Assembly: GCF_007997225.1 (NCBI RefSeq)
Contig: NZ_VORM01000017.1
Coordinates: 42,104-106,103 of the forward strand
DNA from: Subsaximicrobium wynnwilliamsii
GTDB lineage: Bacteria; Bacteroidota; Bacteroidia; Flavobacteriales; Flavobacteriaceae
DNA: 64,000 bases
Reading direction: 5' to 3'
This document shows positions 20,641 through 30,892 of this stretch, in pieces. The notes under the pieces were generated by a model. It did no database searches, had not been told where the DNA came from, and saw only the letters and a list, made by a program, of their open reading frames with translations. How positions within the stretch are numbered: the stretch's first letter is position 1; each line of letters opens with the position of its first letter. A program made the translations under genes and the position numbers.

Positions 20641-20675
20641 CTAATAACTAAATACGAAGAACTAAAAACTAAAAT
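20641..20675. repeat. Heptamer repeat tract directly upstream of infA
   Basis: Five units in register, CTAATAA, CTAAATA, CGAAGAA, CTAAAAA, CTAAAAT, run directly into the infA ATG at 20676. The earlier part of the spacer (about 20604-20620) holds ATTAG and TTTAG stretches, the inverted form of CTAAT and CTAAA, so an imperfect stem is possible. Confidence 0.75.
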
Positions 20676-20891
20676 ATGGCAAAACAAGCAGCAATTGAAC
20701 AGGACGGATCCATCATCGAAGCATTATCAAATGCGATGTTCCGTGTTGAATTAGAGAATGGTCACATTGTGACCGCACATATTTCGGGTAAAATGCGGAT
20801 GCATTACATTAAGTTGTTACCTGGAGATAAAGTAAAATTGGAAATGAGCCCTTATGATTTAACTAAGGCTCGCATAACCTATAGATACTAG
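20676..20891 (+). CDS. infA: Translation initiation factor IF-1
   Basis: The 71-residue S1-like OB-fold protein occupies the A site during initiation. [30 protein letters not shown], with [31 protein letters not shown], matches IF-1 over its full length. Its start codon directly follows a 7-bp repeat tract. Confidence 0.98.
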   Translation: MAKQAAIEQDGSIIEALSNAMFRVELENGHIVTAHISGKMRMHYIKLLPGDKVKLEMSPYDLTKARITYRY

Positions 20892-20946
20892 TAAGGTGCC
20901 GTCGAAAGATAGCCCGAAGGTGTCATAACATTAAATAAGAGGACAG

Positions 20947-21063
20947 ATGAAAGTAAGAGCATCAGTTAAAAAGAGAAGTGTTGATTGTAAATTGGTCCGC
21001 AGAAAAGGCAGACTGTACGTCATTAACAAAAAGAATCCTAGATTCAAACAAAGACAAGGTTAA
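20947..21063 (+). CDS. rpmJ: 50S ribosomal protein L36, zinc-independent form
   Basis: A short gene encodes 38 residues, beginning [11 protein letters not shown] and ending NPRFKQRQG. That is full length for bL36. The usual zinc ribbon (three Cys and one His) is missing: only one cysteine is present, so this is the C-minus type. It lies in its normal place between infA (55 bases) and rpsM (3 bases). Confidence 0.96.
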   Translation: MKVRASVKKRSVDCKLVRRKGRLYVINKKNPRFKQRQG

Positions 21064-21066
21064 ATT

Positions 21067-21441
21067 ATGGCAAGAATTGCAGGTGTAGACATACCCAAAC
21101 AAAAAAGAGGAGTGATCTCGTTGACATATATCTACGGGGTAGGTAATAGTAGATCACAAGAAATTTTGGCAACCGCTAAAGTTGACGAAAGCATCAAGGT
21201 AGAAGATTGGACAGACGAGCAAATTGGAGCAATCCGTGAGGCTGTTGGGACTTTTAAAATTGAAGGTGAATTACGTTCTGAAACCCAATTGAACATTAAG
21301 CGATTAATGGATATTGGTTGTTACAGAGGGATTCGTCATAGAGCTGGTCTTCCTTTGAGAGGTCAAAGAACCAAAAACAACTCTAGAACCAGAAAAGGTA
21401 GAAGAAAAACTGTTGCCAACAAGAAAAAGGCAACTAAATAA
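21067..21441 (+). CDS. rpsM: 30S ribosomal protein S13
   Basis: The 124-residue uS13 of the head bridges to the large subunit. [25 protein letters not shown] and the C-terminal [22 protein letters not shown] are diagnostic. rpmJ ends 3 bases before; the 105 bases before rpsK contain 7-bp repeats in both orientations. Confidence 0.98.
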   Translation: MARIAGVDIPKQKRGVISLTYIYGVGNSRSQEILATAKVDESIKVEDWTDEQIGAIREAVGTFKIEGELRSETQLNIKRLMDIGCYRGIRHRAGLPLRGQRTKNNSRTRKGRRKTVANKKKATK

Positions 21442-21451
21442 TAATTAAGAC

Positions 21452-21545
21452 AGTAGTCATTAGTAATTAGAAGTTAGCCGAATCTGTTTGAAATTGAAAG
21501 GTTTAGGATTCTAACAACTAAAAACTAACACTATAAACTAGAAAC
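21452..21545. repeat. Paired heptamer repeat arms between rpsM and rpsK
   Basis: The left arm (21452-21479) reads AGTAGTC, ATTAGTA, ATTAGAA, GTTAGCC. The right arm (21511-21545) reads CTAACAA, CTAAAAA, CTAACAC, TATAAAC, TAGAAAC and ends one base before the rpsK ATG. TTAG units on the left face CTAA units on the right, so the arms are inverted relative to each other and could pair in RNA. Confidence 0.72.
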
Positions 21546-21546
21546 T

Positions 21547-21930
21547 ATGGCAAAGTCAAGTACAAAAAAACGCAAGGTAATAGTGGAAGCTTTAGGAGAA
21601 GCGCACATCGCAGCTTCTTTTAATAACATCCTTATCTCATTGACCAACAAAAAAGGAGATGTCATTTCATGGTCATCTGCAGGTAAAATGGGCTTTAGAG
21701 GTTCTAAAAAGAACACGCCTTACGCTGCACAATTAGCTGCAGAAGATGCTGCAGGTGTAGCAAAAGAAGCAGGACTCAAGAAAGTCAAAGTGTATGTGAA
21801 GGGACCTGGAAATGGTCGTGAATCTGCAATAAGATCTTTACACAATGCTGGGATAGAGGTGACCGAAATCATTGATGTCACCCCTCTACCGCACAATGGC
21901 TGCAGACCTCCAAAAAGAAGAAGAGTCTAA
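21547..21930 (+). CDS. rpsK: 30S ribosomal protein S11
   Basis: The 127-residue uS11 of the platform contacts mRNA near the E site. [21 protein letters not shown] and the ending [18 protein letters not shown] are diagnostic. The gene is followed by a perfect long hairpin with a T-run, so the transcript probably ends, or is attenuated, here. Confidence 0.98.
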   Translation: MAKSSTKKRKVIVEALGEAHIAASFNNILISLTNKKGDVISWSSAGKMGFRGSKKNTPYAAQLAAEDAAGVAKEAGLKKVKVYVKGPGNGRESAIRSLHNAGIEVTEIIDVTPLPHNGCRPPKRRRV

Positions 21931-21945
21931 CAGTGATTTACAGAG

Positions 21946-21986
21946 AAATTAATATCAACTGCGCGCAGTTGATATTAATTTTTTTA
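21946..21986 (+). terminator. Strong terminator after rpsK
   Basis: A perfect 36-bp palindrome (21946-21981; 18-bp arms meeting at GCGC) is followed by a T-run to 21985. It would stop or reduce readthrough between rpsK and rpsD. Because it is a palindrome with A-T ends it might also act on the other strand, but there is no opposing gene. Confidence 0.88.
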
Positions 21987-21998
21987 TGCGTAAATTTG
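21969..21998 (+). promoter_or_regulatory. Promoter of rpsD-rpoA-rplQ, embedded in the terminator
   Basis: TAAATTTG (21991-21998) is an exact Bacteroidota -7 element. TTG (21969-21971), 19 bases upstream, lies inside the right arm of the rpsK terminator stem and supplies the -33 element. A start point near 22004 would leave a leader of about 95 bases before rpsD, long enough for S4-type feedback, which is not shown by the sequence. Confidence 0.72.
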
Positions 21999-22099
21999 CA
22001 AATTGAAAAAAATTAACAAGTATAACCGGGAGATCAACGATTATCGAAGGATAAGATTAAGACCTTAATTCATAATCACTCTCTTAATAACAATTAAAT

Positions 22100-22705
22100 A
22101 TGGCAAGATATACTGGTCCTAAAACTAAAATAGCCCGAAAATTCGGTGAAGCTATTTTTGGAGATGATAAAGCGTTCGAAAAAAGAAACTATCCTCCAGG
22201 ACAACACGGCAACAATAGAAGACGTGGCAAAAAATCTGAATATGCAATCCAATTGATGGAGAAGCAAAAAGCGAAATACACTTATGGTATTTTAGAAAAG
22301 CAATTCAGAAATATGTTTAAAAAAGCAACCTCTGCACCTGGTATTACCGGTGAAGTATTGTTGCAATTATGTGAGTCTCGATTAGATAATGTGGCCTATA
22401 GAATGGGTCTATCCCCTTCTAGAAGCGGTGCAAGACAATTGGTTTCACACAGACATATCACCGTAAATGGTGAAATCGTAAACATACCGTCTTACCAGCT
22501 TCAAGCAGGTGATGTGGTTGCGGTAAGAGAGAAATCTAAATCTTTGGAAGCTATTCAGAGTTCATTAGCCAATTCTAGCAGCGTCTACGAATGGATCACT
22601 TGGAATAACGATACCAAACAAGGAACTTACGTCTCAATTCCAGAGCGTGTTCAAATCCCAGAGAATATCAACGAGCAGAATATCGTCGAATTATATTCTA
22701 AATAA
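22100..22705 (+). CDS. rpsD: 30S ribosomal protein S4
   Basis: The 201-residue uS4 is a primary 16S-binding protein and the known autoregulator of the alpha operon in E. coli. [20 protein letters not shown], the FRNMFKKA segment, the S4 RNA-binding domain ([22 protein letters not shown], then HRHITVNGE) and the C-terminal end are all intact. It is the first gene after the terminator/promoter junction; rpoA follows after 21 bases. Confidence 0.98.
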   Translation: MARYTGPKTKIARKFGEAIFGDDKAFEKRNYPPGQHGNNRRRGKKSEYAIQLMEKQKAKYTYGILEKQFRNMFKKATSAPGITGEVLLQLCESRLDNVAYRMGLSPSRSGARQLVSHRHITVNGEIVNIPSYQLQAGDVVAVREKSKSLEAIQSSLANSSSVYEWITWNNDTKQGTYVSIPERVQIPENINEQNIVELYSK

Positions 22706-22726
22706 TAACTAGATACAAAACGCAAT

Positions 22727-23719
22727 ATGGCAATATTAAATTTTCAGAAGCCCGACAAAGTAGTCATGATCGACTCTACGGAGTTCGAAGGGAAATTTGA
22801 GTTTAGACCCTTAGAACCTGGGTATGGATTAACAGTAGGAAATGCTCTGCGACGAGTTTTGTTATCTTCTTTAGAAGGTTTCGCGATCACTTCAGTGAAA
22901 ATTGAAAGTGTTGATCATGAGTTCTCTACCATTGCAGGTGTTGTGGAAGATGTTACCGAAATGATCCTCAACTTAAAACAAGTTAACTTCAAGCGTCAAA
23001 TTGACGAAGTTGATAATGAGGCGGTATCTATATCCATCTCTGGTCAAAAGCAACTTACTGCTGGGGATTTTCAGAAGTTTATTTCTGGTTTCCAGGTGTT
23101 GAATAAAGACCTTGTTATTTGTAACCTTGATCCTAAGGTAAACCTTAACATGGAAATTACCATTGAAAAGGGTAGAGGCTATGTGGCTGCAGAGGAAAAT
23201 AAAAAAGCGTCAGCAGCAATTGGAACCATCTTTACAGATTCTATCTACACGCCAATTAAGAACGTCAAGTATAGTATCGAGAACTTCCGTGTTGAACAAA
23301 AGACCGATTACGAAAAATTGATCTTTGAAATCATTACAGATGGTTCTATCCATCCTAAAGATGCCTTAACGGAAGCTGCTAAAATATTGATTCACCACTT
23401 CATGTTGTTCTCTGATGAGCGCATAACATTGGAAGCTGATGAAATTGCACAAACCGAAACTTATGATGAAGAATCCCTTCACATGAGACAATTGTTGAAA
23501 ACCAAATTGGTGGATATGGATTTATCTGTGCGTGCACTTAACTGTTTGAAGGCAGCAGAAGTAGATACCTTAGGTGACTTGGTGTCTTTCAATAAAAATG
23601 ATTTAATGAAGTTCCGTAACTTCGGTAAGAAATCCCTAACAGAGCTTGAAGAGCTTGTAAATGTTAAAGGACTTAACTTCGGAATGGACTTAGCGAAATA
23701 TAAATTAGATAAAGATTAG
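22727..23719 (+). CDS. rpoA: RNA polymerase subunit alpha
   Basis: The 330-residue subunit has the N-terminal dimer and assembly domain (about 1-230; [20 protein letters not shown] is the hallmark) and the C-terminal DNA-binding domain (about 255-320; [16 protein letters not shown], then [16 protein letters not shown]). It nucleates assembly of the core polymerase and binds activators and UP elements. It is cotranscribed with rpsD; rplQ follows after 120 bases. Confidence 0.98.
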   Translation: MAILNFQKPDKVVMIDSTEFEGKFEFRPLEPGYGLTVGNALRRVLLSSLEGFAITSVKIESVDHEFSTIAGVVEDVTEMILNLKQVNFKRQIDEVDNEAVSISISGQKQLTAGDFQKFISGFQVLNKDLVICNLDPKVNLNMEITIEKGRGYVAAEENKKASAAIGTIFTDSIYTPIKNVKYSIENFRVEQKTDYEKLIFEIITDGSIHPKDALTEAAKILIHHFMLFSDERITLEADEIAQTETYDEESLHMRQLLKTKLVDMDLSVRALNCLKAAEVDTLGDLVSFNKNDLMKFRNFGKKSLTELEELVNVKGLNFGMDLAKYKLDKD

Positions 23720-23839
23720 TAGATATTCGTTTCAACGATTATCAAATAATCCATTATATCAACACAAAAAATAAACCCTTCATAATTTGCTCTCCGACGA
23801 ACGGATATCGTAGCAAGATGATGATTAAAACAAAATGTC

Positions 23840-24358
23840 ATGAGACACGGAAAGAAATTTAACCATTTAGGAAGACAAACTGCTCACAGAAAATCAATGT
23901 TGGCAAATATGGCGTGTTCCCTAATTGAGCACAAACGTATCAATACTACTGTTGCCAAAGCAAAAGCCTTGAAACAGTTTGTTGAGCCAATGATCACGAA
24001 ATCCAAAACAGATACTACTCACAGTAGACGTATCGTAATGTCAAGATTAAGACAAAAAGATGCCGTGATAGAATTGTTTAGAGATGTGGCTGTAAAGGTG
24101 GCAGATCGTCCAGGAGGTTATACCAGAATCATCAAACTTGGAAACAGACTTGGTGATAATGCAGATATGGCAATGATTGAGTTAGTAGATTATAATGAGA
24201 TCTACAATGTCAACAAACCTGATAAAAAATCAACAAGAAGAAGTAGAAGAGGTGGTACTAAAACTGCAGAGACTACCACTCCTGTTGATACAGAAGCTTC
24301 GAAAGAAACGACGGCTTCTAAGGAAGAAACGAAAAAAACGCCTAAAGAAGAAGAATAG
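23840..24358 (+). CDS. rplQ: 50S ribosomal protein L17 with a long charged tail
   Basis: The 172-residue bL17 has a normal core ([47 protein letters not shown]) to about residue 120. A low-complexity tail rich in Thr, Lys and Glu follows (about 128-172). E. coli L17 has 127 residues; tails like this are seen in Bacteroidota. The gene ends the ribosomal cluster and is followed by a clear terminator. Confidence 0.97.
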   Translation: MRHGKKFNHLGRQTAHRKSMLANMACSLIEHKRINTTVAKAKALKQFVEPMITKSKTDTTHSRRIVMSRLRQKDAVIELFRDVAVKVADRPGGYTRIIKLGNRLGDNADMAMIELVDYNEIYNVNKPDKKSTRRSRRGGTKTAETTTPVDTEASKETTASKEETKKTPKEEE

Positions 24359-24381
24359 ATGTTAATAAGCATTAAAAATAT

Positions 24382-24415
24382 AAAGGATAATCTATTTTAG
24401 ATTATCCTTTTTTTT
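24382..24415 (+). terminator. Terminator at the end of the ribosomal cluster
   Basis: A 13-bp perfect stem (24382-24394 with 24398-24410) has a 3-base loop and is followed by a run of T. It lies 24 bases after the rplQ stop. Confidence 0.88.
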
Positions 24416-24503
24416 ATGGAATTTTGCGAATATGCAATAGCTAATAAATAATTTTTGAATTTAGTATAGTTCATTTTAATTCATTAAAAACCAATACAGA
24501 GAC

Positions 24504-25607
24504 ATGTCATATCTAAAAAGAAAAAAGGCGCTCATCTTGCTAGCCGATGGTACAATTTTTTACGGGAAAGCAGTAGGGAAAGAGGGCTCTGCCTTTGGGG
24601 AAGTCTGTTTCAATACTGGAACAACAGGGTACCAAGAAATTTTCACAGATCCTTCCTACTTCGGGCAACTTATGGTAACCACCAATGCCCATATAGGCAA
24701 TTATGGCACCTTAACAGAAGAATCCCAATCCAAGTCCATTAAGATTGCCGGACTCATCTGTAGAAATTTCAGTTATGAATATTCTAGGGCTGCCGGTGAT
24801 GATTCTCTGGAAAATTATTTCATCAAACAGGATATTTTGGCAATATCAAATGTAGACACACGGGCCTTAGTGGGCTATATCAGGGACCATGGCGCCATGA
24901 ATGCTGTAATAACAACAGAGGTTGATAATTTAGAGGCCTTAAAAAAGGAATTGGCTGAGTTCCCAAATATGGATGGATTGGAATTGGCTTCAAAAGTCTC
25001 TACCAAGGATCCCTATTACTTCGGAAACGAAACTGCCAAATACCGTGTTTCTGCGTTAGACTTAGGGATCAAGACCAATATTCTTCGCAATATGGCCAAT
25101 CGCGATATTTATGTTAAGGTCTTTCCTTATGACGCGACCTTTGAGGAAATGCAGGCGTTTAATCCTGATGGCTACTTCCTCTCCAATGGACCAGGAGATC
25201 CAGAACCTTTGAAGGATGCCCAAAAGTTGGCCAAAAAAATCATTGAGTTAAATTTACCACTGTTCGGCATTTGTCTGGGACACCAAGTCATCGCGCAAGC
25301 AAACGGCATTTCTACTTATAAGATGCACAACGGACACCGTGGCATCAATCATCCCGTTAAGAACCTGATTACAGGGAAAGGTGAGATTACCTCCCAAAAC
25401 CACGGGTTCGCCATTAATAGGGAAGAGGCCGAAAATCATCCAGATTTTGAAATCACCCACATTCATCTCAATGACCAAACGGTCGCCGGTATGAAAATGA
25501 AACATAAAAACTGCTATTCTGTGCAATACCATCCAGAGGCTAGTCCAGGACCTAATGATGCCAGCTATCTATTTGATGCCTTTATAGAAAACATTCAAAA
25601 AAAATAA
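24504..25607 (+). CDS. carA: Carbamoyl-phosphate synthase small chain (glutaminase)
   Basis: The 367-residue subunit releases ammonia from glutamine for carbamoyl phosphate, used for pyrimidines and arginine. The N-terminal CPSase small-chain domain is followed by a class I glutaminase domain with Cys257 in FGICLGHQ and the His343/Glu345 pair in QYHPEASPGP. The large chain (carB) is not in this window. The gene has its own terminator. pyrE, another pyrimidine gene, lies 32 kb away at 57503-58147. Confidence 0.97.
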   Translation: MSYLKRKKALILLADGTIFYGKAVGKEGSAFGEVCFNTGTTGYQEIFTDPSYFGQLMVTTNAHIGNYGTLTEESQSKSIKIAGLICRNFSYEYSRAAGDDSLENYFIKQDILAISNVDTRALVGYIRDHGAMNAVITTEVDNLEALKKELAEFPNMDGLELASKVSTKDPYYFGNETAKYRVSALDLGIKTNILRNMANRDIYVKVFPYDATFEEMQAFNPDGYFLSNGPGDPEPLKDAQKLAKKIIELNLPLFGICLGHQVIAQANGISTYKMHNGHRGINHPVKNLITGKGEITSQNHGFAINREEAENHPDFEITHIHLNDQTVAGMKMKHKNCYSVQYHPEASPGPNDASYLFDAFIENIQKK

Positions 25608-25611
25608 TCCT

Positions 25612-25650
25612 AAAATGTCAAGAAAGCTTTAAAATTCTTGACATTTTTGT
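25612..25650 (+). terminator. Terminator after carA
   Basis: A 13-bp perfect inverted repeat (25612-25624 with 25635-25647; AATGTCAAGA core) has a 10-base loop and a T-rich end. It begins 4 bases after the carA stop codon. Confidence 0.85.
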
Positions 25651-25723
25651 TTTACGCAAACCTTGTCGTTCCTATTTACCATAAATCTAACAGTCTGAAG
25701 TTTTTAATGGAGCAACTATTTTG

Positions 25724-25731
25724 TAAATTTG
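25724..25731 (+). promoter_or_regulatory. Predicted -7 element of the eno promoter
   Basis: TAAATTTG matches the Bacteroidota -7 consensus exactly. The -33 position has only TTTT (25701-25704, 19 bases upstream). The leader would be about 90 bases long. Confidence 0.55.
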
Positions 25732-25798
25732 TTTCATAGCAAGTCACTAGAAGTCTCCAAAGGCTAGAAGCCTTATAGAGCTTATAGAAATGTATTAA

Positions 25799-27121
<1,323 letters not shown>

Positions 27122-27142
27122 TATTTAAAATAAGAGTATTTG

Positions 27143-27177
27143 AAAGCCCAAACGTATGATCCGTTTGGGCTTTTTTT
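27143..27177 (+). terminator. Terminator after eno
   Basis: A 12-bp perfect stem (27143-27154 with 27162-27173; AAGCCCAAACG core) has a 7-base loop and a T-run. It lies 21 bases past the eno stop. Confidence 0.9.
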
Positions 27178-27223
27178 AGTTTACCCACCACCCACTACCC
27201 ACAATCCACAAACTCAATCCCAT

Positions 27224-27979
27224 TTAGAACGAGTACAAAATTCCATTGGTCCACTCATATTGCGTGCTGGGTACCGCTGTACTTACAGGAAAGGCATCAT
27301 AAATAAAGTTGAAGTTGGTCTTAAACGCTAAATCCTCATAGATTTTGAAAAGGATCGCTGTATTACTGGAAAAACGGTAATCCTTGAAAACCTTTAATTT
27401 TGGCTGATAATAACTGGTGCTGATAATGCTAATGCTCTCAGTGGGATATAAGCTGAAAGACAAATAGGCACTTGCCCTAATATCTTTCTCAATACGATTG
27501 GAAACCACATTGGTAGCTTGTTCATATTCATACATCAATAAAGTACCCAAGTAAAACCTGTAATCCTCGTCACTGCTTAACTTAAACCTTGGCCCCATGC
27601 CCAGCAAGCCTCTAAAATCAATTTCGGAAATAGCATCGTATTGGGATTGGGCAAAAGCTTCCCACTTGAGCCATTGATTTAATCTTCGGTTGTATCTCAA
27701 ATGTTGGGTGCCTTTATTTACCAAAGAATTGCCTTCTACCTTTTCAAAATTCAAATCATTTACAAACAGCCATGAATTGAATTGATCATTGTATTGCACA
27801 TGGGCTTTGTTGGCAATGCGGAAAATCGAGTTGGTATTCTTGATTAGGGACACATCCAAACCCACCGATCCCGACCATTTGGCCGAATCTGATGCCTTTC
27901 GAAGTGTTTCAATATTGATGACTTGTGAAAAACAGGACATGGAGATTAAAAGAAGAATCAAAATGAGGAAAAAACGCAT
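27224..27979 (-). CDS. DUF481-family outer membrane beta-barrel protein
   Basis: The 251-residue product has a signal peptide (about 1-19, ending CFSQ) and then a run of amphipathic strands with many aromatic residues, ending in LYSF, as expected for an outer membrane barrel. The SGSVGLDVSLIKNTNS start and the GTQHLRYNRRLNQWLKWEAFAQ region fit the DUF481 family (also called YdiY-like salt-induced outer membrane proteins). The molecular function is unknown. It is a single gene, convergent with eno and divergent from gltA. A -7-like element (TATTTTTG, minus strand, 27996-28003) lies 16 bases upstream. Confidence 0.8.
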   Translation of the reverse strand: MRFFLILILLLISMSCFSQVINIETLRKASDSAKWSGSVGLDVSLIKNTNSIFRIANKAHVQYNDQFNSWLFVNDLNFEKVEGNSLVNKGTQHLRYNRRLNQWLKWEAFAQSQYDAISEIDFRGLLGMGPRFKLSSDEDYRFYLGTLLMYEYEQATNVVSNRIEKDIRASAYLSFSLYPTESISIISTSYYQPKLKVFKDYRFSSNTAILFKIYEDLAFKTNFNFIYDAFPVSTAVPSTQYEWTNGILYSF

Positions 27980-28384
27980 GACAAAAAAGTTTTTGCAAAA
28001 ATAGGATTAATACCAAAATACCACAGACTTGATCACGGTTTAAAATGAAATTACAGAAATCTTCCTTTAAGTAACCTTTAGTCTTTTTAGGATTTTCAGA
28101 GCGCATTAAGGTATTCGCAAATTGATCAACAAACACTGGTAACAGTGGGTTGCTATAGTTTGTAAGTTTAGACGCTTGATTTTCAGTTTTCTTTAAACAT
28201 AAATATGAAAAAAGTCAACTGAAAAAGCGCAGTGTTTATCAAAACGGTACAATCAAATTATGCTCTGTGATTCTCATCAGAGCAACAGTGCAGTATAAGT
28301 GTTAAAACCGTTTAAATAGTTTTTTCTAATCCTTGGATATTTTGTAACTTAGCGTTCCGCATAAAAATTAAACTCTTAACATAT
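27980..28384. promoter_or_regulatory. Divergent intergenic region of DUF481 and gltA with nested inverted repeats
   Basis: This 405-base gap has no convincing gene. It contains a nested pair of inverted repeats: outer AAACGGT (28242-28248) with ACCGTTT (28307-28313), and inner TGCTCTG (28261-28267) with CAGAGCA (28278-28284). They lie about 30 bases upstream of a poor -7 match, TAACTTAG (28345-28352), in front of gltA. They could be an operator or a folded RNA. The sequence alone does not decide. Confidence 0.45.
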
Positions 28385-29671
28385 ATGTCAGATAAAGCTA
28401 CGTTAGAAATTAACGGTAAAAAGTACGAATTTCCTTTAATTACAGGAACAGAAAATGAAACCGCAATAGATATAAAAACGCTTAGAAGTGTAACAGGAGG
28501 CGTTACAACTATTGACCCTGGTTACAAAAATACAGGTTCCTGCGAAAGTGCCATTACCTTCTTAAATGGTGAAAAGGGAATTTTGCGTTACAGAGGTTAT
28601 TCTATTGAAGAACTAGCGGAGAAGGCAGACTTTTTAGAAGTGGCGTATCTGTTGATTTTTGGAGAGCTGCCAACACGCGAAAAACTCGATAAGTTTTATA
28701 CCGATATCAAGAAACAGGCAGTGGTTGATGAAGATATCAAGAAAATTTTGGATGCATTTCCAAAAACCGCCCATCCAATGGGTGTGCTATCATCACTTAC
28801 CAGCGCACTCACGGCTTTTAATCCGTCCTCGGTAAATGTCGAGTCTGAAGAAGATATGTACAATGCCATCGTTAAAATCATGGGGAAATTTCCAGTCTTA
28901 GTGGCTTGGACTTTGCGTAAGAAGCAAGGCTTGCCTTTGGATTACGGAGATAAGTCTTTAGGTTACGTTGAAAATGTCTTGAAAATGATGTTTAAGGAAC
29001 CCAATGAAGAATATACCCAGAATCCGATTTTGGTAAATGCCTTGGACAAACTTTTGATATTACATGCCGATCATGAGCAAAACTGCTCTACCTCTACAGT
29101 AAGGATTGTGGGCTCATCACATGCAGGATTATTCGCTTCACTTTCCGCAGGTATTTCTGCACTTTGGGGACCACTTCATGGTGGCGCAAACCAAGCAGTA
29201 CTTGAAATGCTCGAAGGCATTAAGGCAGATGGTGGCGATACTAAAAAATATATGGCGAAGGCCAAAGACAAAGATGATCCATTCCGTTTAATGGGATTTG
29301 GGCATCGCGTTTATAAAAATTTCGACCCTAGAGCAAAGATCATCAAGAAATCAGCAGATGATGTTTTGGATCAATTGGGTGTTGAGGATCCAATCTTGGC
29401 TATCGCCAAGGGATTGGAAAAAGAAGCTCTGGAAGATTCGTATTTCGTAGATCGTAAGCTCTATCCAAACGTCGATTTTTACTCGGGTATCATTTACCGC
29501 GGAATGGGAATCCCAACAGATATGTTTACGGTAATGTTCGCCTTGGGGCGTTTACCAGGTTGGATTGCACAATGGCGTGAAATGCGTTTGCAAAAAGAGC
29601 CAATTGGTCGACCAAGACAAGTTTATGTTGGAGAAAACCACAGACCATTTAAAGATATTAGCGAACGCTAA
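28385..29671 (+). CDS. gltA: Citrate synthase (type II)
   Basis: The 428-residue enzyme joins acetyl-CoA and oxaloacetate as the entry step of the TCA cycle. It has the N-terminal small domain of the Gram-negative type II enzyme (TIDPGYKNTGSCESAITFLNGEKGILRYRGY) and the catalytic residues: His in LHADHEQNCSTSTVR, His in GFGHRVYKNFDPRA, and Asp in NVDFYSG. The downstream gene starts 99 bases later. Confidence 0.97.
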   Translation: MSDKATLEINGKKYEFPLITGTENETAIDIKTLRSVTGGVTTIDPGYKNTGSCESAITFLNGEKGILRYRGYSIEELAEKADFLEVAYLLIFGELPTREKLDKFYTDIKKQAVVDEDIKKILDAFPKTAHPMGVLSSLTSALTAFNPSSVNVESEEDMYNAIVKIMGKFPVLVAWTLRKKQGLPLDYGDKSLGYVENVLKMMFKEPNEEYTQNPILVNALDKLLILHADHEQNCSTSTVRIVGSSHAGLFASLSAGISALWGPLHGGANQAVLEMLEGIKADGGDTKKYMAKAKDKDDPFRLMGFGHRVYKNFDPRAKIIKKSADDVLDQLGVEDPILAIAKGLEKEALEDSYFVDRKLYPNVDFYSGIIYRGMGIPTDMFTVMFALGRLPGWIAQWREMRLQKEPIGRPRQVYVGENHRPFKDISER

Positions 29672-29770
29672 ATAGTATTCTATTCTAAATTGCCTAGAAC
29701 GATTTTGAATTTGCTTTTTTAAGCATATTTCGAGATTTTTTCTAGGCAATTTTATATATATATTTATCCC

Positions 29771-30685
29771 ATGATAAAACTAAACATCAAGAACGAAACT
29801 TCCCGCTTGCGAGCAGTTGTTTTAGGCACTGCAAACAGCAATGGGCCAACCCCAAAAATTGAGGAGGCTTATGATCCAAAATCCTTGGAGCATATCAAAG
29901 CGGGCACTTATCCCGTGGAAGCCGATATGGTCAAGGAAATGGAGGCTGTCGCCAAGGTTTTTGAAAAATATGACGTGACGGTTTACAGGCCAGAGCTGAT
30001 TGCAGATTGCAACCAGATATTTTCACGTGATATTGCTTTTGTGATTGACGATGTGTTTGTGAAAGCCAACATCTTGCCCAATCGTGAGGAAGAGTTGGAT
30101 GCCATTCAATACGTGATCGATCAAGTGGATCCAGAAAAAGTAATTCGTCCGCCAAAGGAAGTGCACATTGAAGGCGGTGACGTGATTTTGTGGAATGATT
30201 ACATCTTCATTGGCACCTATACTGCGGAAGATTATCCAGATTTTATCGTGGCGCGAACCAATACCCAAGGGGTTGAATTTATCAAAAAAACCTTTCCGCA
30301 TAAAAAAGTCAAGAGCTTCGATTTGAGGAAATCACAAACCAACGCCATGGATAACGCACTGCATTTGGATTGCTGTTTTCAGCCTATTGGCAAAAATAAA
30401 GCCATCTTGCATAAAGAAGGCTTCCTAAATGTTGAAGAGTTTGAATGGTTGCTCAATGTCTTCGGAAAAGAAAATTGTTTCATTATCGATAAAGAGGAAA
30501 TGTACCACATGAATTCTAATGTGTTTTCCATTTCTGAAAGCGTCATTATTTCTGAAAGAGGCTTCACGAGACTAAATGCATGGTTGCGACAACAAGGATT
30601 TACGGTGGAAGAAGTGCCTTATGCCGAAATCTCAAAACAAGAAGGTTTGTTGCGTTGCAGCACGATGCCGTTGATCAGGGATTAG
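29771..30685 (+). CDS. DDAH/arginine-deiminase-superfamily amidinohydrolase
   Basis: The 304-residue protein has the pentein fold motifs. EGGDV is at 134-138, the catalytic His is in DNALHLDCCF (His198), and the nucleophile Cys296 is in LLRCSTMPL next to the C-terminus. Relatives hydrolyse dimethylarginine, arginine or related guanidino compounds. No arginine deiminase pathway partner is nearby, so the substrate is open. It follows gltA in the same direction (99 bases), an arrangement I believe is common in Flavobacteriaceae. The spacer after it is filled with 7-bp repeats. Confidence 0.85.
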   Translation: MIKLNIKNETSRLRAVVLGTANSNGPTPKIEEAYDPKSLEHIKAGTYPVEADMVKEMEAVAKVFEKYDVTVYRPELIADCNQIFSRDIAFVIDDVFVKANILPNREEELDAIQYVIDQVDPEKVIRPPKEVHIEGGDVILWNDYIFIGTYTAEDYPDFIVARTNTQGVEFIKKTFPHKKVKSFDLRKSQTNAMDNALHLDCCFQPIGKNKAILHKEGFLNVEEFEWLLNVFGKENCFIIDKEEMYHMNSNVFSISESVIISERGFTRLNAWLRQQGFTVEEVPYAEISKQEGLLRCSTMPLIRD

Positions 30686-30693
30686 GGGGGTTC

Positions 30694-30749
30694 TAAGTTT
30701 AAGGTTCAAGGTTCAAGGTTCAAAGTTCAAAGTTCAAAGTTCAAAGTTG
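30694..30749. repeat. Heptamer repeat tract, AAGGTTC/AAAGTTC type
   Basis: Eight units in perfect 7-bp register: TAAGTTT, three AAGGTTC, three AAAGTTC and AAAGTTG. The tract starts 9 bases after the stop of the DDAH-like gene and lies between convergent genes. Confidence 0.92.
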
Positions 30750-30821
30750 AACAATCAAAAATTATTAGGTGGTTAATGTCTTAATTTTAACTTCGATTCT
30801 CAATATTCAATATTGTTGATT

Positions 30822-30870
30822 CAACAATCAACAATCAACAATCGTTAATCGTCAATCGTCAATCGTCAAT
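30822..30870. repeat. Heptamer repeat tract, CAACAAT/CGTCAAT type
   Basis: Seven units in register: three CAACAAT, CGTTAAT, three CGTCAAT. The left end overlaps a perfect small hairpin, ATTGTTGA/TCAACAAT (30812-30828). The tract lies 22 bases from the stop of the convergent M28 peptidase gene. It differs in sequence from the tract at 30694-30749 but keeps the same period. Confidence 0.92.
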
Positions 30871-30892
30871 CGATTGTCTATCGTAATTCATC

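Noticed and set aside
30694..30870. Repeat arrays as a CRISPR locus
   Set aside because: The units are 7 bp, directly adjacent and without spacers; no cas genes are in the window.
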